A DNA stretch of 64,000 nt from Lawsonibacter asaccharolyticus (GCA_003112755.1 BFBT01000001.1:1178001-1242000); one strand, 5' to 3'. Positions 1 through 8,028 are shown, numbered from the stretch's first letter. A program made the numbers and translations. Notes: generated by a model not told the origin, from the sequence alone.

Positions 1-580
1 AGGAAAATGTTGCACGTACATTTTTCATCAATTTCTGTGGATACGAAGCGCTGTCCTCGATCCTACAATTTCCTACCCCCATCTGGCCTCCGCTATTATC
101 TCCCCATACCCAGAGTGTTCCGTCGGTTTTTACGACCGAAATATGAGAGGAGCCGACAGCGGCGTTTTCAACGCCATCCATAATTCTGACTGGACGATCA
201 AAGGGAACACGTCTCTCTTGTAAAAGGAGACTGAAATATCCGCCCCATCCCCACAAGGTATGAGAATCGTCAAGGGCCAGGGAACAGTGCCTTCGATTGG
301 AATATACCTCGCTTACATGGGATAAAAGTGTTTTACGCGCCCAATAGGGGTAGACAGGCAAGGCTCCATTCCCCACCAGACCATTCGTATTCCAGCCCCA
401 GGTGATGAGGTCGCCGTTTGGCGCAATCAAACAATAGGAGTCGTAAAAAGTAGTGATCGCCTGGTTTGCGGCAAAAGAATCAAATTTCGCGGGGAAAAAA
501 TTGAGAATCACGAATGTGATGCAGAGCGCCAGGTAGAAGCATCGCCGGATGAGGAAATATTTTTTTCTTTTGCAGAGCAT
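1..580 (-). CDS. RCC1-repeat surface or secreted protein, 3' end outside window
   Basis: An open frame starts at an ATG (578-580) and runs off the left edge, so only about 193 residues are visible. The N-terminus has basic residues and then a hydrophobic stretch (about residues 14-30), consistent with a signal or anchor segment. Three RCC1-like blades follow, recognised by LITWGWNTNGLVG, TLWGWGG and TLWVWGDNSGGQMG. In bacteria such repeats form beta-propellers in exported proteins. It lies downstream of, and on the same strand as, the lipoprotein at 832-1449, with a hairpin between them. The function beyond the propeller fold cannot be named. The repeats are clear; export is inferred from the N-terminus. 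Confidence 0.75.
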   Translation of the reverse strand, partial: MLCKRKKYFLIRRCFYLALCITFVILNFFPAKFDSFAANQAITTFYDSYCLIAPNGDLITWGWNTNGLVGNGALPVYPYWARKTLLSHVSEVYSNRRHCSLALDDSHTLWGWGGYFSLLLQERRVPFDRPVRIMDGVENAAVGSSHISVVKTDGTLWVWGDNSGGQMGVGNCRIEDSASYPQKLMKNVRATFS

Positions 581-747
581 GAATACAGACACCCTCTCTC
601 TATGTGTTTTTATTATATAAAACGCAGAATTAAATCCAAATGCAACAGTACAATATTGATTAATTCATATATTCCCTTTCACTATCAGAAATGGTACCTC
701 GGAAGTTTGAAGCACCACCGATTATGACTGCTATAATGTTTCGATAT

Positions 748-785
748 AAGCACGGGCCCAGAACCTAAGTTCTGGACCCGTGCTT
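748..785 (-). terminator. Hairpin terminator between lipoprotein and RCC1 genes
   Basis: A long inverted repeat (AAGCACGGG...CCCGTGCTT, with inner arms CCAGAAC/GTTCTGG) lies just past the stop of the lipoprotein gene. T-rich sequence follows on the plus side. It probably ends leftward transcription. Confidence 0.6.
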
Positions 786-831
786 TATCCTGCATTTTTA
801 GACCCACCCATTTTCCAGGCACTTCACCCCC

Positions 832-1449
832 TTATTCGATCTCCTTGATATGGGTGGCCAGGTACTCCATTTGACTGGACAGTGCTTGGTAGCGGGCCGC
901 CAGTGCCTCATCGCTCTCACTGAACTCTACCCCGCTGGGGGCACGGACAAAGACCGCGAAGTCCTCTGTCTGGAGTGCCCGCCGGCTCGCCCCGGCCATC
1001 ACTGGCCGGTCGTCCTCCGCCCACACACCGGGATAGCAGTCGATGTAAAACAGGGCCCCGTGGCCCTCCTTCTCCAGCGTCTCCCGGTGATAGATCGTGA
1101 TGCAGTTCCCTCCATTTTGGTGCGGCAGATCGTACTCCTCCTCCAGCTGGATCAGGCCAGCCCATTCCACCGGGAACTCGATGGTGAACCCAAGCCGCTG
1201 GTTCACATACAAAAGAGCACTTGACTCCACCGGGAGTGCGATCCCTGTCACCTCGCTGCTGTTCTCCTCCGGCTCCTCTTCGATGATATGGGCGATGCTG
1301 ATGTCGCTGCTATCCTCGTCGTTCACAGGGGGCAACTCCGTCTGGCCGCATGATACACAAAATGTCAGCGGCAACATGACAGCAGCCAGTATCAGGTATT
1401 CCCTCCATGTCCCAGCCGATATTCCGCCCTTCTGCTTCATTCTTTTCAC
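832..1449 (-). CDS. Putative lipoprotein with a PsbP/Mog1-like domain
   Basis: 205 residues. The GTG start at 1449 follows a GGGG-type ribosome site by about 9 bases. A hydrophobic segment (about residues 18-33) ends in CVSCGQ, which is a poor but possible lipobox. An acidic, serine-rich linker comes next. The remaining part (from about residue 80) has the pattern LGFTIEFPVEWAG, which resembles the start of PsbP-like and related small exported domains in Firmicutes. It is expected to be tethered to the outer face of the membrane. No enzyme motif is visible. The lipoprotein call is moderate and the domain call is weak. Confidence 0.55.
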   Translation of the reverse strand: MKRMKQKGGISAGTWREYLILAAVMLPLTFCVSCGQTELPPVNDEDSSDISIAHIIEEEPEENSSEVTGIALPVESSALLYVNQRLGFTIEFPVEWAGLIQLEEEYDLPHQNGGNCITIYHRETLEKEGHGALFYIDCYPGVWAEDDRPVMAGASRRALQTEDFAVFVRAPSGVEFSESDEALAARYQALSSQMEYLATHIKEIE

Positions 1450-1635
1450 AACCGCCCACCCCTTTAACGAAAAATGATCGAGCCTTTCTATTATTATAGA
1501 CGGTCAGTTTTCCCAAGTGCAACATATCCACGATATTTTTCTGTTTTTTTGACCGCATATCGTGCTGCAGCGCTCTCAAAGACTGCCTTTGCCCCAGAGT
1601 AGGGACCGGCGTACGATTCGCAGCAGCAGTCAGGA

Positions 1636-1756
1636 CCACCCGTAAAACGGGTGGCCTGCACTGACCCTATAAGGGTCTAGTATTGGCCGCGCCTCAAGGC
1701 GCGGTGAAACGGTCTGCCGACCGCATTCTCTTACGAGCGGCCCCACCAAGTGGGGC
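1636..1756 (-). repeat. Cluster of five hairpins at the downstream end of the IS200 element
   Basis: Five consecutive perfect or near-perfect palindromes occur at 1636-1654, 1663-1677, 1687-1704, 1710-1723 and 1740-1756, immediately after the IS200 transposase stop. IS200/IS605 ends are recognised as folded single-stranded DNA, so part of this is probably the right end. Five hairpins is more than a right end needs, and some may act as a terminator or a structured 3' RNA. Confidence 0.5.
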
Positions 1757-1761
1757 TGCTC

Positions 1762-2247
1762 TTACTTGCTCTTATTAACCGGCTCACCCGTAAACGGGTC
1801 ATAGTATTCTTTGATTGTGAGCTGGTCGCTTATTTTGTCTTCCTGGAGCTGATTTCGGATATACTCCGCAATGGCTTTTTTGTTTCTTCCCACCGTATCC
1901 ACGTAATATCCCTTACACCAGAACTGTCGATTTCCATACTTATACTTCAAATTCGCATGTCGATCGAATATCATCAGTGAACTTTTTCCTTTGAGATATC
2001 CCATAAACTGTGATACACTATACTTCGGTGGTATACTTACGAGCATATGGATATGATCCGGACAAGCCTCTGCCTCTATGATTTCCACACCTTTATACTC
2101 GCACAGTTTCCGAATAATCACCCCGATATCCGATCGAATCTGCCCATATATCACTTGTCTTCGATATTTTGGGGCGAAGACTATATGATACTTACAGTTC
2201 CATTTTGTGTGGGCCAAGCTGTCTGTTTCTTCTTTTTTCTTTATCAC
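1762..2247 (-). CDS. tnpA: IS200-family Y1 (HUH) transposase TnpA
   Basis: 161 residues from a GTG start at 2247, preceded by AGGAGG at a normal distance. Longer upstream reading lies in IS110 sequence and is not coding. The protein starts with the family's typical SLAHTKWNCKYHIVFAPKYR. It has the HUH motif in PDHIHMLVSIPP and a C-terminal helix with the candidate catalytic tyrosine (GYYVDTVGRNKKAIAEYIRNQ). Full length is usual for IS200 TnpA, which excises and inserts single-stranded DNA. There is no tnpB partner. The ribosome site comes from the left end of the neighbouring IS110 element. Confidence 0.92.
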   Translation of the reverse strand: MIKKKEETDSLAHTKWNCKYHIVFAPKYRRQVIYGQIRSDIGVIIRKLCEYKGVEIIEAEACPDHIHMLVSIPPKYSVSQFMGYLKGKSSLMIFDRHANLKYKYGNRQFWCKGYYVDTVGRNKKAIAEYIRNQLQEDKISDQLTIKEYYDPFTGEPVNKSK

Positions 2248-2255
2248 TGATATTC

Positions 2256-2534
2256 CTCCTATTACAATGTATTTACGGTTGAAGGCACGGCAGCCAGCCG
2301 TGTCTTTTTCCGCATCGTTGCCTAAGCTGTTAGAATGAGAGAGTCTTGGCCTGATGTATACCTCCAAGGACCAGCGCGTCCGTGACGAAGTCCGTCAGCC
2401 GGCCTCTCATTCGCAGCGTTCGATTTATGCAGGTTGAGCCACCTCCTTGGTGCGCCCGTGTCATCAAATAGATTGGATCGGCAATGGTGGAATGGCTGGT
2501 CGCCAAAACAAATCCATGATGAGGAGCGATCAAT
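2256..2534 (+). ncRNA. IS110 left-end noncoding region, candidate bridge RNA
   Basis: IS110-group elements are known to encode a guide (bridge) RNA in the noncoding end before the transposase. Here 279 bp precede the start codon. They include a hairpin followed by five Ts (arms 2284-2291 and 2297-2304) and further GC-rich self-complementary sequence. The same region occurs in copy 2 at 7750-8028. The guide loops were not resolved, so the RNA is inferred from family and position. Confidence 0.4.
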
Positions 2535-3746
2535 ATGAACAATGTGGCAGGGATCGATGTTTCCAAAGGAAAGAGCATGGTATCCGTTCTCCGCCCTTTT
2601 GGAGAAGTGGTAGCAAAACCATTTTCTATTGGTCACACCGGCAGTGAACTCAAGGAGCTGGCAGACTACTTGAAAAGCCTGGACGGTGAGACACGAGTAG
2701 TCATGGAGCATACCGGACGGTACTATGAGCCGGTAGCCCGTTTTCTTCATGAGGAGGGCGTCTTTGTCAGCGCAGTCAATCCGAAGCTTATCAAAGACTA
2801 CGGGAACAACACCCTGCGAAAAGTGAAAACAGACAAGGCAGATGCCCGGAAGATTGCCCGCTATGGGCTTGACAACTGGGCAGAATTGCGCCAACATACA
2901 CCCATGGATACGATTCGAATGCAACTGAAAACGCTGAACCGGCAGCAGAGTCTATACGCTAAGACTAAGACGATGATGAAAAACAACCTCATCGCCCTTC
3001 TTGACCAGACCTATCCCGGCGTCAACGCCCTATTTGACAGCCCTGTCCGTGAGGACGGCAGCCAGAAGTGGGTGGACTTTGCCACGGCCTTTTGGCATGT
3101 GGACTGTGTGCGAAACATGAGCCTCACTGCCTTTGCCGAGCGTTACCGTAAGTGGTGTAAACGGCATGGCTACAACTTCAGCCAGAGCAAAGCCGTTGAG
3201 GTCCACACCGGAGCACAGGACCTGATTGCCATGCTCCCCAAGGACGCTCTGACCAAAACCATGGTCCGGCAGGCCATTGATGCGCTGAACGCCGTCTCTG
3301 CCTCTCTGGAACGGCTCAAGGCTGAAATGCAGGCCCTGGCAGCCCAGCTCCCGGAATACCCTGTGGTCATGGCCATGCACGGTGTAGGCGATTCTCTCGG
3401 CCCTCAGCTTATGGCGGAGCTTGGGGATGTGGCCCGGTTTACCCACCGAAACGCCATTACCGCTTTTGCGGGCGTTGACCCTGGCGCTGACCAGTCCGGC
3501 ACTCACGAGGCTAAGAGCACAAGGGTTTCCAAAAGCGGGCCGCCGGAGCTGCGCCGCGCCTTATTCCTGGTTATGGACTGCCTACTGAAAACACAGCCCC
3601 AGGATGACCCGGTATACCGTTTCATGGACAAGAAACGAGCCGAGGGCAAACCCTATCTGGTTTACATGACAGCCGGCGCCAACAAGTTCCTGCGCATCTA
3701 TTATGGCAGAGTAAAAGAATATCTGGCATCTCTGGAGGAAAATTAA
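2535..3746 (+). CDS. IS110-family transposase (DEDD N-domain, Transposase_20 C-domain)
   Basis: 403 residues, the usual family length. The N-terminal RuvC-like domain shows GIDVSKGKSMV (first acidic residue), VVMEHTGRYYEPVARFL, and VKTDKADARKIARYG (paired Asp residues). The C-terminal Transposase_20 domain shows MHGVGDSLGPQLMAELGD, AFAGVDPGADQSGTH and STRVSKSGPPELRRAL, which contains the serine used by this family. It is a serine/DEDD recombinase that inserts at short cores. The start follows GAGGAG. An identical protein is encoded at 8029-9240. Confidence 0.95.
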   Translation: MNNVAGIDVSKGKSMVSVLRPFGEVVAKPFSIGHTGSELKELADYLKSLDGETRVVMEHTGRYYEPVARFLHEEGVFVSAVNPKLIKDYGNNTLRKVKTDKADARKIARYGLDNWAELRQHTPMDTIRMQLKTLNRQQSLYAKTKTMMKNNLIALLDQTYPGVNALFDSPVREDGSQKWVDFATAFWHVDCVRNMSLTAFAERYRKWCKRHGYNFSQSKAVEVHTGAQDLIAMLPKDALTKTMVRQAIDALNAVSASLERLKAEMQALAAQLPEYPVVMAMHGVGDSLGPQLMAELGDVARFTHRNAITAFAGVDPGADQSGTHEAKSTRVSKSGPPELRRALFLVMDCLLKTQPQDDPVYRFMDKKRAEGKPYLVYMTAGANKFLRIYYGRVKEYLASLEEN

Positions 3747-3823
3747 GGAAGTATCCTTCCTTGTAGCAGAACCATATTGCCCATACGCTAAAAGCATCTT
3801 ATGACAGAAAGAGAGCGATTAAG

Positions 3824-4237
3824 ATGTTTTTAGACAATTTATCCACCTCCGTCCTCAAATTATGTGATACTCAAAAGCTCAGCTATGAAGCTGCCTCGGA
3901 ACGATGTGACCTCAGTTCCAGGTACTTTGGCGACATTGCCAGAGGCAAGACTGCGCCCACGATCCTGACGCTGGAAAAACTCTGCGTTGGCTTTGAACTG
4001 ACGCCAAATGACCTGTTGATCCCCTCAGAGTTCTGGAGAGAGATGGCCTTCCGCGAACCGATGCCAGTTACACACATCCGCTGCTTTCGATACCTCTCTG
4101 GCGTGACGGGTTTTCCTGTTTGCCCGCAATGTAGAAGGACTATGGAACGGGAATACCAGTCCTATTGTGACCGCTGTGGGCAGTGCCTTGACTGGAACAA
4201 CTTCTCTAAAGCAACGATTATTCTGCCTCAGAAGTAA
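3824..4237 (+). CDS. XRE-like HTH plus zinc-ribbon passenger protein of the IS110 element
   Basis: 137 residues. Residues about 1-65 form an HTH of XRE type (LSYEAASERCDLSSRYFGDI and LTLEKLCVGFELTPNDLL). The C-terminus has a four-cysteine zinc ribbon, CPQCRRTMEREYQSYCDRCG. The gene starts after GAAAGAGAGCG, 77 bp past the transposase stop, and lies inside the duplicated unit, so it travels with the IS. It may repress or help the transposase or act on host genes; neither is shown. Passenger genes are uncommon in IS110 elements. Confidence 0.75.
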   Translation: MFLDNLSTSVLKLCDTQKLSYEAASERCDLSSRYFGDIARGKTAPTILTLEKLCVGFELTPNDLLIPSEFWREMAFREPMPVTHIRCFRYLSGVTGFPVCPQCRRTMEREYQSYCDRCGQCLDWNNFSKATIILPQK

Positions 4238-4444
4238 TGTGCACTGTTACATACCTGACCATCCGGCCAGCGTCCTTTACCTGCTGGCCGCTTTTGGCAT
4301 GGCCTTTTTCTCTCCTCAATTTTGCTTTATTTCCCTATTGACTTTTTATTTGCAGACTTCGTTTTTGAGATGCGGTCGGCCAACCACTCTCATTCTACCG
4401 AAGGAGGTTTATCTTTTCTACGTATAGGCATAGCCTTTTTGGAG

Positions 4445-4463
4445 CCACGGGCATAGCCCGTGG
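4445..4463. repeat. Perfect hairpin, likely IS200 left-end structure
   Basis: CCACGGGCATAGCCCGTGG is a 19-base palindrome with a short loop. It stands alone between the IS110 right end and the terminator of the next gene, where an IS200 left end would be expected. Confidence 0.45.
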
Positions 4464-4480
4464 TTGCCGTTTTACAAAGC

Positions 4481-4512
4481 GGGCCTGGATGCCAGTATGT
4501 GCATCCAGGCCC
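4481..4512 (-). terminator. Strong hairpin downstream of the small secreted protein gene
   Basis: Twelve-base arms GGGCCTGGATGC and GCATCCAGGCCC with an 8-base loop lie 13 bases past the stop of the gene at 4526-4924. A U-run is not obvious on the minus strand, but position and stability fit a terminator. Confidence 0.55.
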
Positions 4513-4525
4513 ATCTCTTTTGTGT

Positions 4526-4924
4526 TTAGAAGCTTTCAATCGTGGAATACGAGGTAGCGTCTTCAACAAGATCTCCATCGGAATCATAGATATCTGCGGA
4601 AATTTTTAGCCGGTAGTCATAGCCGCGGGAAACGAACTGCCCTTTATCAAAAGAAACTCTTCTTCCGCTGTCGCTCCAATCCATGATGGTCGTCCAGGAA
4701 GACCCCTTCTTCTGCTGGAGTTCCAATATCACCTCTGCGTCATATTCTGACCGCACCGTACAATCCCCTAGGCAAGAAGCGTAACCGCCGCTGCTGATTG
4801 TCAAGTCCGCTGTTAATGACCTTATGGCCGTGTATCTAGCCGATATCACAGTAGTCATTGACAGAAGCACACATAGCACCAACAATACAGTGCAGAATCT
4901 TTTTGTATTTTTTTGTTTTTTCAT
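4526..4924 (-). CDS. Small secreted protein, Ig-like, unknown function
   Basis: 132 residues. A clear signal peptide (MKKQKNTKRF then a hydrophobic core ending near VISARY) is followed by about 100 residues of alternating polar and hydrophobic strands, with one Cys pair (YASCLGDC). The arrangement SLTADLTISSGGYASC then ELQQKKGSSWTTI then SRGYDYRLKISADIYDSDG looks like a small beta-sandwich of the kind found in exported clostridial proteins. Export is well supported; function is not. It lies 72 bp downstream of the DUF4367-type gene and may be cotranscribed with it. Confidence 0.6.
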   Translation of the reverse strand: MKKQKNTKRFCTVLLVLCVLLSMTTVISARYTAIRSLTADLTISSGGYASCLGDCTVRSEYDAEVILELQQKKGSSWTTIMDWSDSGRRVSFDKGQFVSRGYDYRLKISADIYDSDGDLVEDATSYSTIESF

Positions 4925-4996
4925 TATTTGACACTCCCTTTATTTTTTGAGCTATGTTTACAGTAATAAGGTTTGAAATAGAGTATAACTTTAAAT

Positions 4997-5812
4997 TTAT
5001 GTTTCCCAATGCACCCCCTCAGCCAAGGCAATTATCTCCTCTGTTGTAGGGGCACCATCCGCTGGACCAGTTGCTGTGATCTGGATAATGAATTGATTTT
5101 CCTCATCGATCCAAAACAAGATTTGGCTGTAAAAAAGATCGGGATTTTTTATATATAATGTCGCTGGAAATCCCTGAATTTCCAAACTAATCACGGATGA
5201 ATCCTCGGAATCGATTTGTCGGGAAAACCCCCCAGAATATCTGATTACATCCACATCAATGGCATGTCTTGCTCCATCATACAGTGAAAGTCCACGTGTT
5301 CCATTTGTTCTGGACCAACCATCATCGCCAACTTCATAGCCTTCCGGAATCCACTCAAAGCCTACTCCATAGTAATAGGTCCAATCTTCGTTCTGTTCCG
5401 CCTCTTCGGGGGTCGGATCTCGTGGAGCGACTTCGTCTTCCCCTTTGAACGTGAGTTCGGTGTACCGGTCATAAGTATTGATCACGGCGTTAAGCACACC
5501 CAGCCGAAACTGTTCCGATGCCGCCATTGCGGTCGTCAGCAGCACCACCATCAGCATAACGGCAACAGAGACCCGACGCACGATCTTCCATGTCACCTTT
5601 CCAAGTTTTTTCGCCCTTTTTCGATTAAATTCCCGGCGAATGGTTGCCTCACAGCGCCGCCGTGCGGACTCCGGCACCTCTGCTGCCGGATCTGCCTTCA
5701 ACCGCTCATTCAGCTCCAGGGCCTGCTTGCCCTCCTCCTCGGCCACTGAATCCATCAACAGGGCAAACAGAGCATCTTCATACTGCTCCGTCAGCCGCTC
5801 GTGGTTAGTCAT
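4997..5812 (-). CDS. Membrane-anchored DUF4367-type protein, probable sigma-factor partner
   Basis: 271 residues. About 80 charged cytoplasmic residues precede one transmembrane helix (about residues 83-98, VSVAVMLMVVLLTTAMAA). An extracellular domain follows with the DUF4367-like pattern GFEWIPEGYEV ... SLEIQGFPATLYIKNPD ... LFWIDEENQFIIQI. The start overlaps the stop of the upstream sigma gene by 8 bp, so the two are translationally coupled. Such a membrane protein next to an ECF sigma factor is commonly its regulator or anti-sigma factor. That role is inferred from topology and context. Confidence 0.7.
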   Translation of the reverse strand: MTNHERLTEQYEDALFALLMDSVAEEEGKQALELNERLKADPAAEVPESARRRCEATIRREFNRKRAKKLGKVTWKIVRRVSVAVMLMVVLLTTAMAASEQFRLGVLNAVINTYDRYTELTFKGEDEVAPRDPTPEEAEQNEDWTYYYGVGFEWIPEGYEVGDDGWSRTNGTRGLSLYDGARHAIDVDVIRYSGGFSRQIDSEDSSVISLEIQGFPATLYIKNPDLFYSQILFWIDEENQFIIQITATGPADGAPTTEEIIALAEGVHWET

Positions 5813-6377
5813 CCTCTTCGCTCCTCTTCATGATGTCCAACAATTTTCTTCTCGCTCGGGTCAATTTCATCCGAATGCTGTCAGGCTTGCATTTAAAGTC
5901 CGCCGCCAATTCCTTGTCACTCTGAGCCAGGATGTATTTCCCCTCCAAAAGGGCACGCTCCTGAGGCTCCATGTGCTCCAGTCCCTCTCTCAGTTGCCGA
6001 GCCATCTCCTGCCTGATCATCTCCTCCTCTCTGATGGGGATCATATACCGGCGCAGGGCATCTTCCCCCAAGGCATCCAGGCTCAGGATTTTATCTTTCC
6101 CCTTTGTTTTCTCCCGGAGGATCGAGATCGCTGTGTTTCTTACCGTAGTTGCAACATACCCGGCCTGAGCAGCCTGGGCAAGCCCAGCTAGTCTCTCCTG
6201 CTTTTCAATCAGCTTTTTCAGGCTTTCCTGTACCACGTCCTCCTGCTCTGTCCGGTCGTCGATATACCGCCTTGCCGTGGCAAACATCAGACGTTCATAC
6301 TCATAGTAAATCCCGGTAATAAATTCCTGTTTTTCCTGGTAGCCGCTCCCATTTCTTTCTTCTCTCTCTATTTCCAT
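5805..6377 (-). CDS. ECF-type RNA polymerase sigma factor
   Basis: 190 residues. Region 2 is recognisable at about residues 22-85 (YYEYERLMFATARRYIDD, EQEDVVQESLKKLIE, YVATTVRNTAISILRE). Region 4 is at about 135-185 (LEPQ-like stretch, SDKELAADFKCKPDSIRMKLTRARRKLLDIM) with a normal HTH. AGGAG lies 9 bases before the ATG. It is divergent from the XRE/sigma pair at 6612. Target promoters are unknown. Confidence 0.85.
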   Translation of the reverse strand: MEIEREERNGSGYQEKQEFITGIYYEYERLMFATARRYIDDRTEQEDVVQESLKKLIEKQERLAGLAQAAQAGYVATTVRNTAISILREKTKGKDKILSLDALGEDALRRYMIPIREEEMIRQEMARQLREGLEHMEPQERALLEGKYILAQSDKELAADFKCKPDSIRMKLTRARRKLLDIMKRSEEDD

Positions 6378-6537
6378 TTAGAATAACTCCTGTTTTGTAT
6401 GAGGTCTTTTCCTTTCAGCATATAAGACCTCTTTTTTCCAATAATGCAACACGGTTTTTTTGCTTGCAATTAGTTTTCTTAATCAAAATATTGGTTATTC
6501 TAAAATTATATCATTAAATATTTCAGTTTCAATTAGA

Positions 6538-6570
6538 TTTCTAAAATAAGGCCCCTCTATATTTTAGAAA
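6538..6570. promoter_or_regulatory. Candidate operator in divergent promoter region
   Basis: A perfect 10-bp inverted repeat, TTTCTAAAAT and ATTTTAGAAA separated by 13 bases, lies 41 bp before the XRE regulator. A third half-site (TTCTAAAAT) is at about 6498. The whole 234-bp gap is AT-rich and separates two divergent regulatory genes. An autoregulatory site for the XRE protein is a reasonable inference. Confidence 0.5.
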
Positions 6571-6611
6571 TTATATAATAAAAACATAATTCATCAAGGA
6601 GGGGGCAGTCG

Positions 6612-6989
6612 ATGGCGCATTTGGGTGAACTTCTGGCCGAGCTGCGCCAGGATCGTGGGCTGACACAGGACCAACTTGCAGAAATCATTTCAGTGTCACC
6701 TGGTACAATATCCAATTACGAAGACGGTCGACATCTTCCTGATTTGGACAAACTGAAAATGATTGCAGACTATTTCCATGTCACGACTGATTACCTGCTG
6801 GGACGCACCTCCTCCAGCATCCCAATCGACCTTCTTCAAAAGAGGCTCGCCGATGGGAAAACAGTCTCTGATCTCATCAGCATCTTTCTCCGGCTCTCTC
6901 CAGACCGTCAACATGCGCTGCTGCTCATCCTTTCGGATATGGATCTTCTCCATTCTGTAATCAATCAATGCGGCCGGAGGGATCAATGA
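6612..6989 (+). CDS. XRE-family transcriptional regulator
   Basis: 125 residues. A classic HTH_3 fills residues 4-60 (LGELLAELRQDRGLTQDQLAEIISVSPGTISNYEDGRHLPDLDKLKMIADYF, read in pieces). The C-terminal helical region is of unknown role. AAGGAGGGGG lies 6 bases before the ATG. Its stop overlaps the start of the following sigma-like gene (ATGA), so the pair forms one operon. Confidence 0.85.
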   Translation: MAHLGELLAELRQDRGLTQDQLAEIISVSPGTISNYEDGRHLPDLDKLKMIADYFHVTTDYLLGRTSSSIPIDLLQKRLADGKTVSDLISIFLRLSPDRQHALLLILSDMDLLHSVINQCGRRDQ

Positions 6990-7561
6990 TGTTTTTTATT
7001 CCCCCAGCCATCCTAGCAATCGAAGATGAAGATGACAGAAGTTTTATGGAAAATCTTTATCGGTCCTACTATCGTCTTATGTATCACGAAATCTTTACAG
7101 TCACCAGTGACCCCTGGCTGGCCGAAGATATCCTTCAAAATGTCGTCATTAGTCTCATTCGGAATTTATCTACTATTAAAAAGCTGTCCACAGCAAGGCT
7201 AGTAAATTACATTAAAACGGCATCAATCAACACTTCTTATAACTATTTGCGGAAAAATCGCAAACTGGCGGTCTCAACTTTCACAGATCTTAACTATATC
7301 GCAGAAATCCTTGACAGTGAAGAGAAGGGCCCCGAACTGCTTTACCTTCAAAAAGAGGATGCACAAAAGTTTATGGTGGTCTTTCATGAGTTGGATGCAA
7401 AAGATCAGTATCTTTTGACAAGCCGTTTTGTGGAAGGAAAATCTTATTCCAGTATGGCCAGTGATTTGGGGATACAGCCCAACAGCGTGCGCATGGCTGT
7501 TACTCGTGCAAAGCGCAGAACCTTTGAATTACTTAAACAGAGATACCCTGATGAAAAATGA
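6986..7561 (+). CDS. Sigma-70-like (ECF) RNA polymerase sigma factor
   Basis: 191 residues from ATG 6986, which overlaps the preceding stop and has GGAGG 5 bases upstream; a longer in-frame start at 6968 has no such site. Region 2 includes FMENLYRSYYRLMYHEIF and WLAEDILQNVVISLIRN. Region 4 includes DQYLLTSRFVEGKSYSSM and DLGIQPNSVRMAVTRAKRR. It is coupled to the XRE gene, which may control it. Spacing and motifs are convincing; the regulon is unknown. Confidence 0.82.
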   Translation: MMFFIPPAILAIEDEDDRSFMENLYRSYYRLMYHEIFTVTSDPWLAEDILQNVVISLIRNLSTIKKLSTARLVNYIKTASINTSYNYLRKNRKLAVSTFTDLNYIAEILDSEEKGPELLYLQKEDAQKFMVVFHELDAKDQYLLTSRFVEGKSYSSMASDLGIQPNSVRMAVTRAKRRTFELLKQRYPDEK

Positions 7562-7581
7562 GTGCTTAACTCCTTCCACTC

Positions 7582-7749
7582 TCACTTTGAATCCCCCCCA
7601 CCAGATGAGCTATGAGCAGAAATTTGGCTTTTCAGCTTATTGAGGGCTTTTAATTTAATCTGATTGACAGATTGCCGGCTACATCCCCAGCGCCGTGCGA
7701 TAGCCGCTGCACTTATGCTTTTCTCGAACATTAGAAAAATAACAATACG
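7582..7749 (-). pseudogene. 3' half of UviA/TcdR-like sigma gene cut by IS110 copy 2
   Basis: Reading leftward from the IS edge, the frame gives RIVIFLMFEKSISAAAIARR then WGCSRQSVNQIKLKALNKLK and a stop at 7582. This is a typical sigma region-4 HTH with no start of its own. Its missing front is at 9855-10243 on the other side of the element. Joining the halves through a single C (7750 or 9854) gives an unbroken frame DLLTE-RIVIF. Confidence 0.82.
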
Positions 7750-8028
7750 CTCCTATTACAATGTATTTACGGTTGAAGGCACGGCAGCCAGCCGTGTCTT
7801 TTTCCGCATCGTTGCCTAAGCTGTTAGAATGAGAGAGTCTTGGCCTGATGTATACCTCCAAGGACCAGCGCGTCCGTGACGAAGTCCGTCAGCCGGCCTC
7901 TCATTCGCAGCGTTCGATTTATGCAGGTTGAGCCACCTCCTTGGTGCGCCCGTGTCATCAAATAGATTGGATCGGCAATGGTGGAATGGCTGGTCGCCAA
8001 AACAAATCCATGATGAGGAGCGATCAAT

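Larger units (their letters stand above)
2256..4360 (+). mobile_element. IS110-family element, copy 1, with passenger gene
   Basis: A 2105-bp segment is repeated at 7750-9854 (offset 5494). The listed proteins are identical and no mismatch was seen in the aligned sequence. Flanks differ at both edges (left ATTC versus TACG; right GTTT versus TCCG), which defines the mobile unit to the base. It has no terminal inverted repeats, as expected for IS110. Order: about 280 bp noncoding left end, DEDD transposase, 77 bp gap, HTH/zinc-ribbon gene, about 123 bp right end. Identity of the copies implies recent movement. Confidence 0.9.
1636..4475 (-). mobile_element. IS200-family element split by nested IS110 copy 1
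   Basis: tnpA (1762-2247) has its downstream hairpins on the left. Its upstream leader is interrupted at 2256 by the IS110 element. Beyond that element, at 4361-4463, lies sequence expected for an IS200 left end: a perfect hairpin at 4445-4463, and GGCCGACCGCAT, which is the inverted complement of TGCGGTCGGC in the right-end hairpins. Removing the IS110 segment gives a leader of about 110 bases. The outer boundaries are approximate because the cleavage sites were not identified. Confidence 0.45.

Noticed and set aside
2322..2924. Minus-strand 200-residue frame in IS110 (and its copy at 7816-8418)
   Set aside because: It is antisense to the transposase and left end; duplicated only because the element is duplicated.
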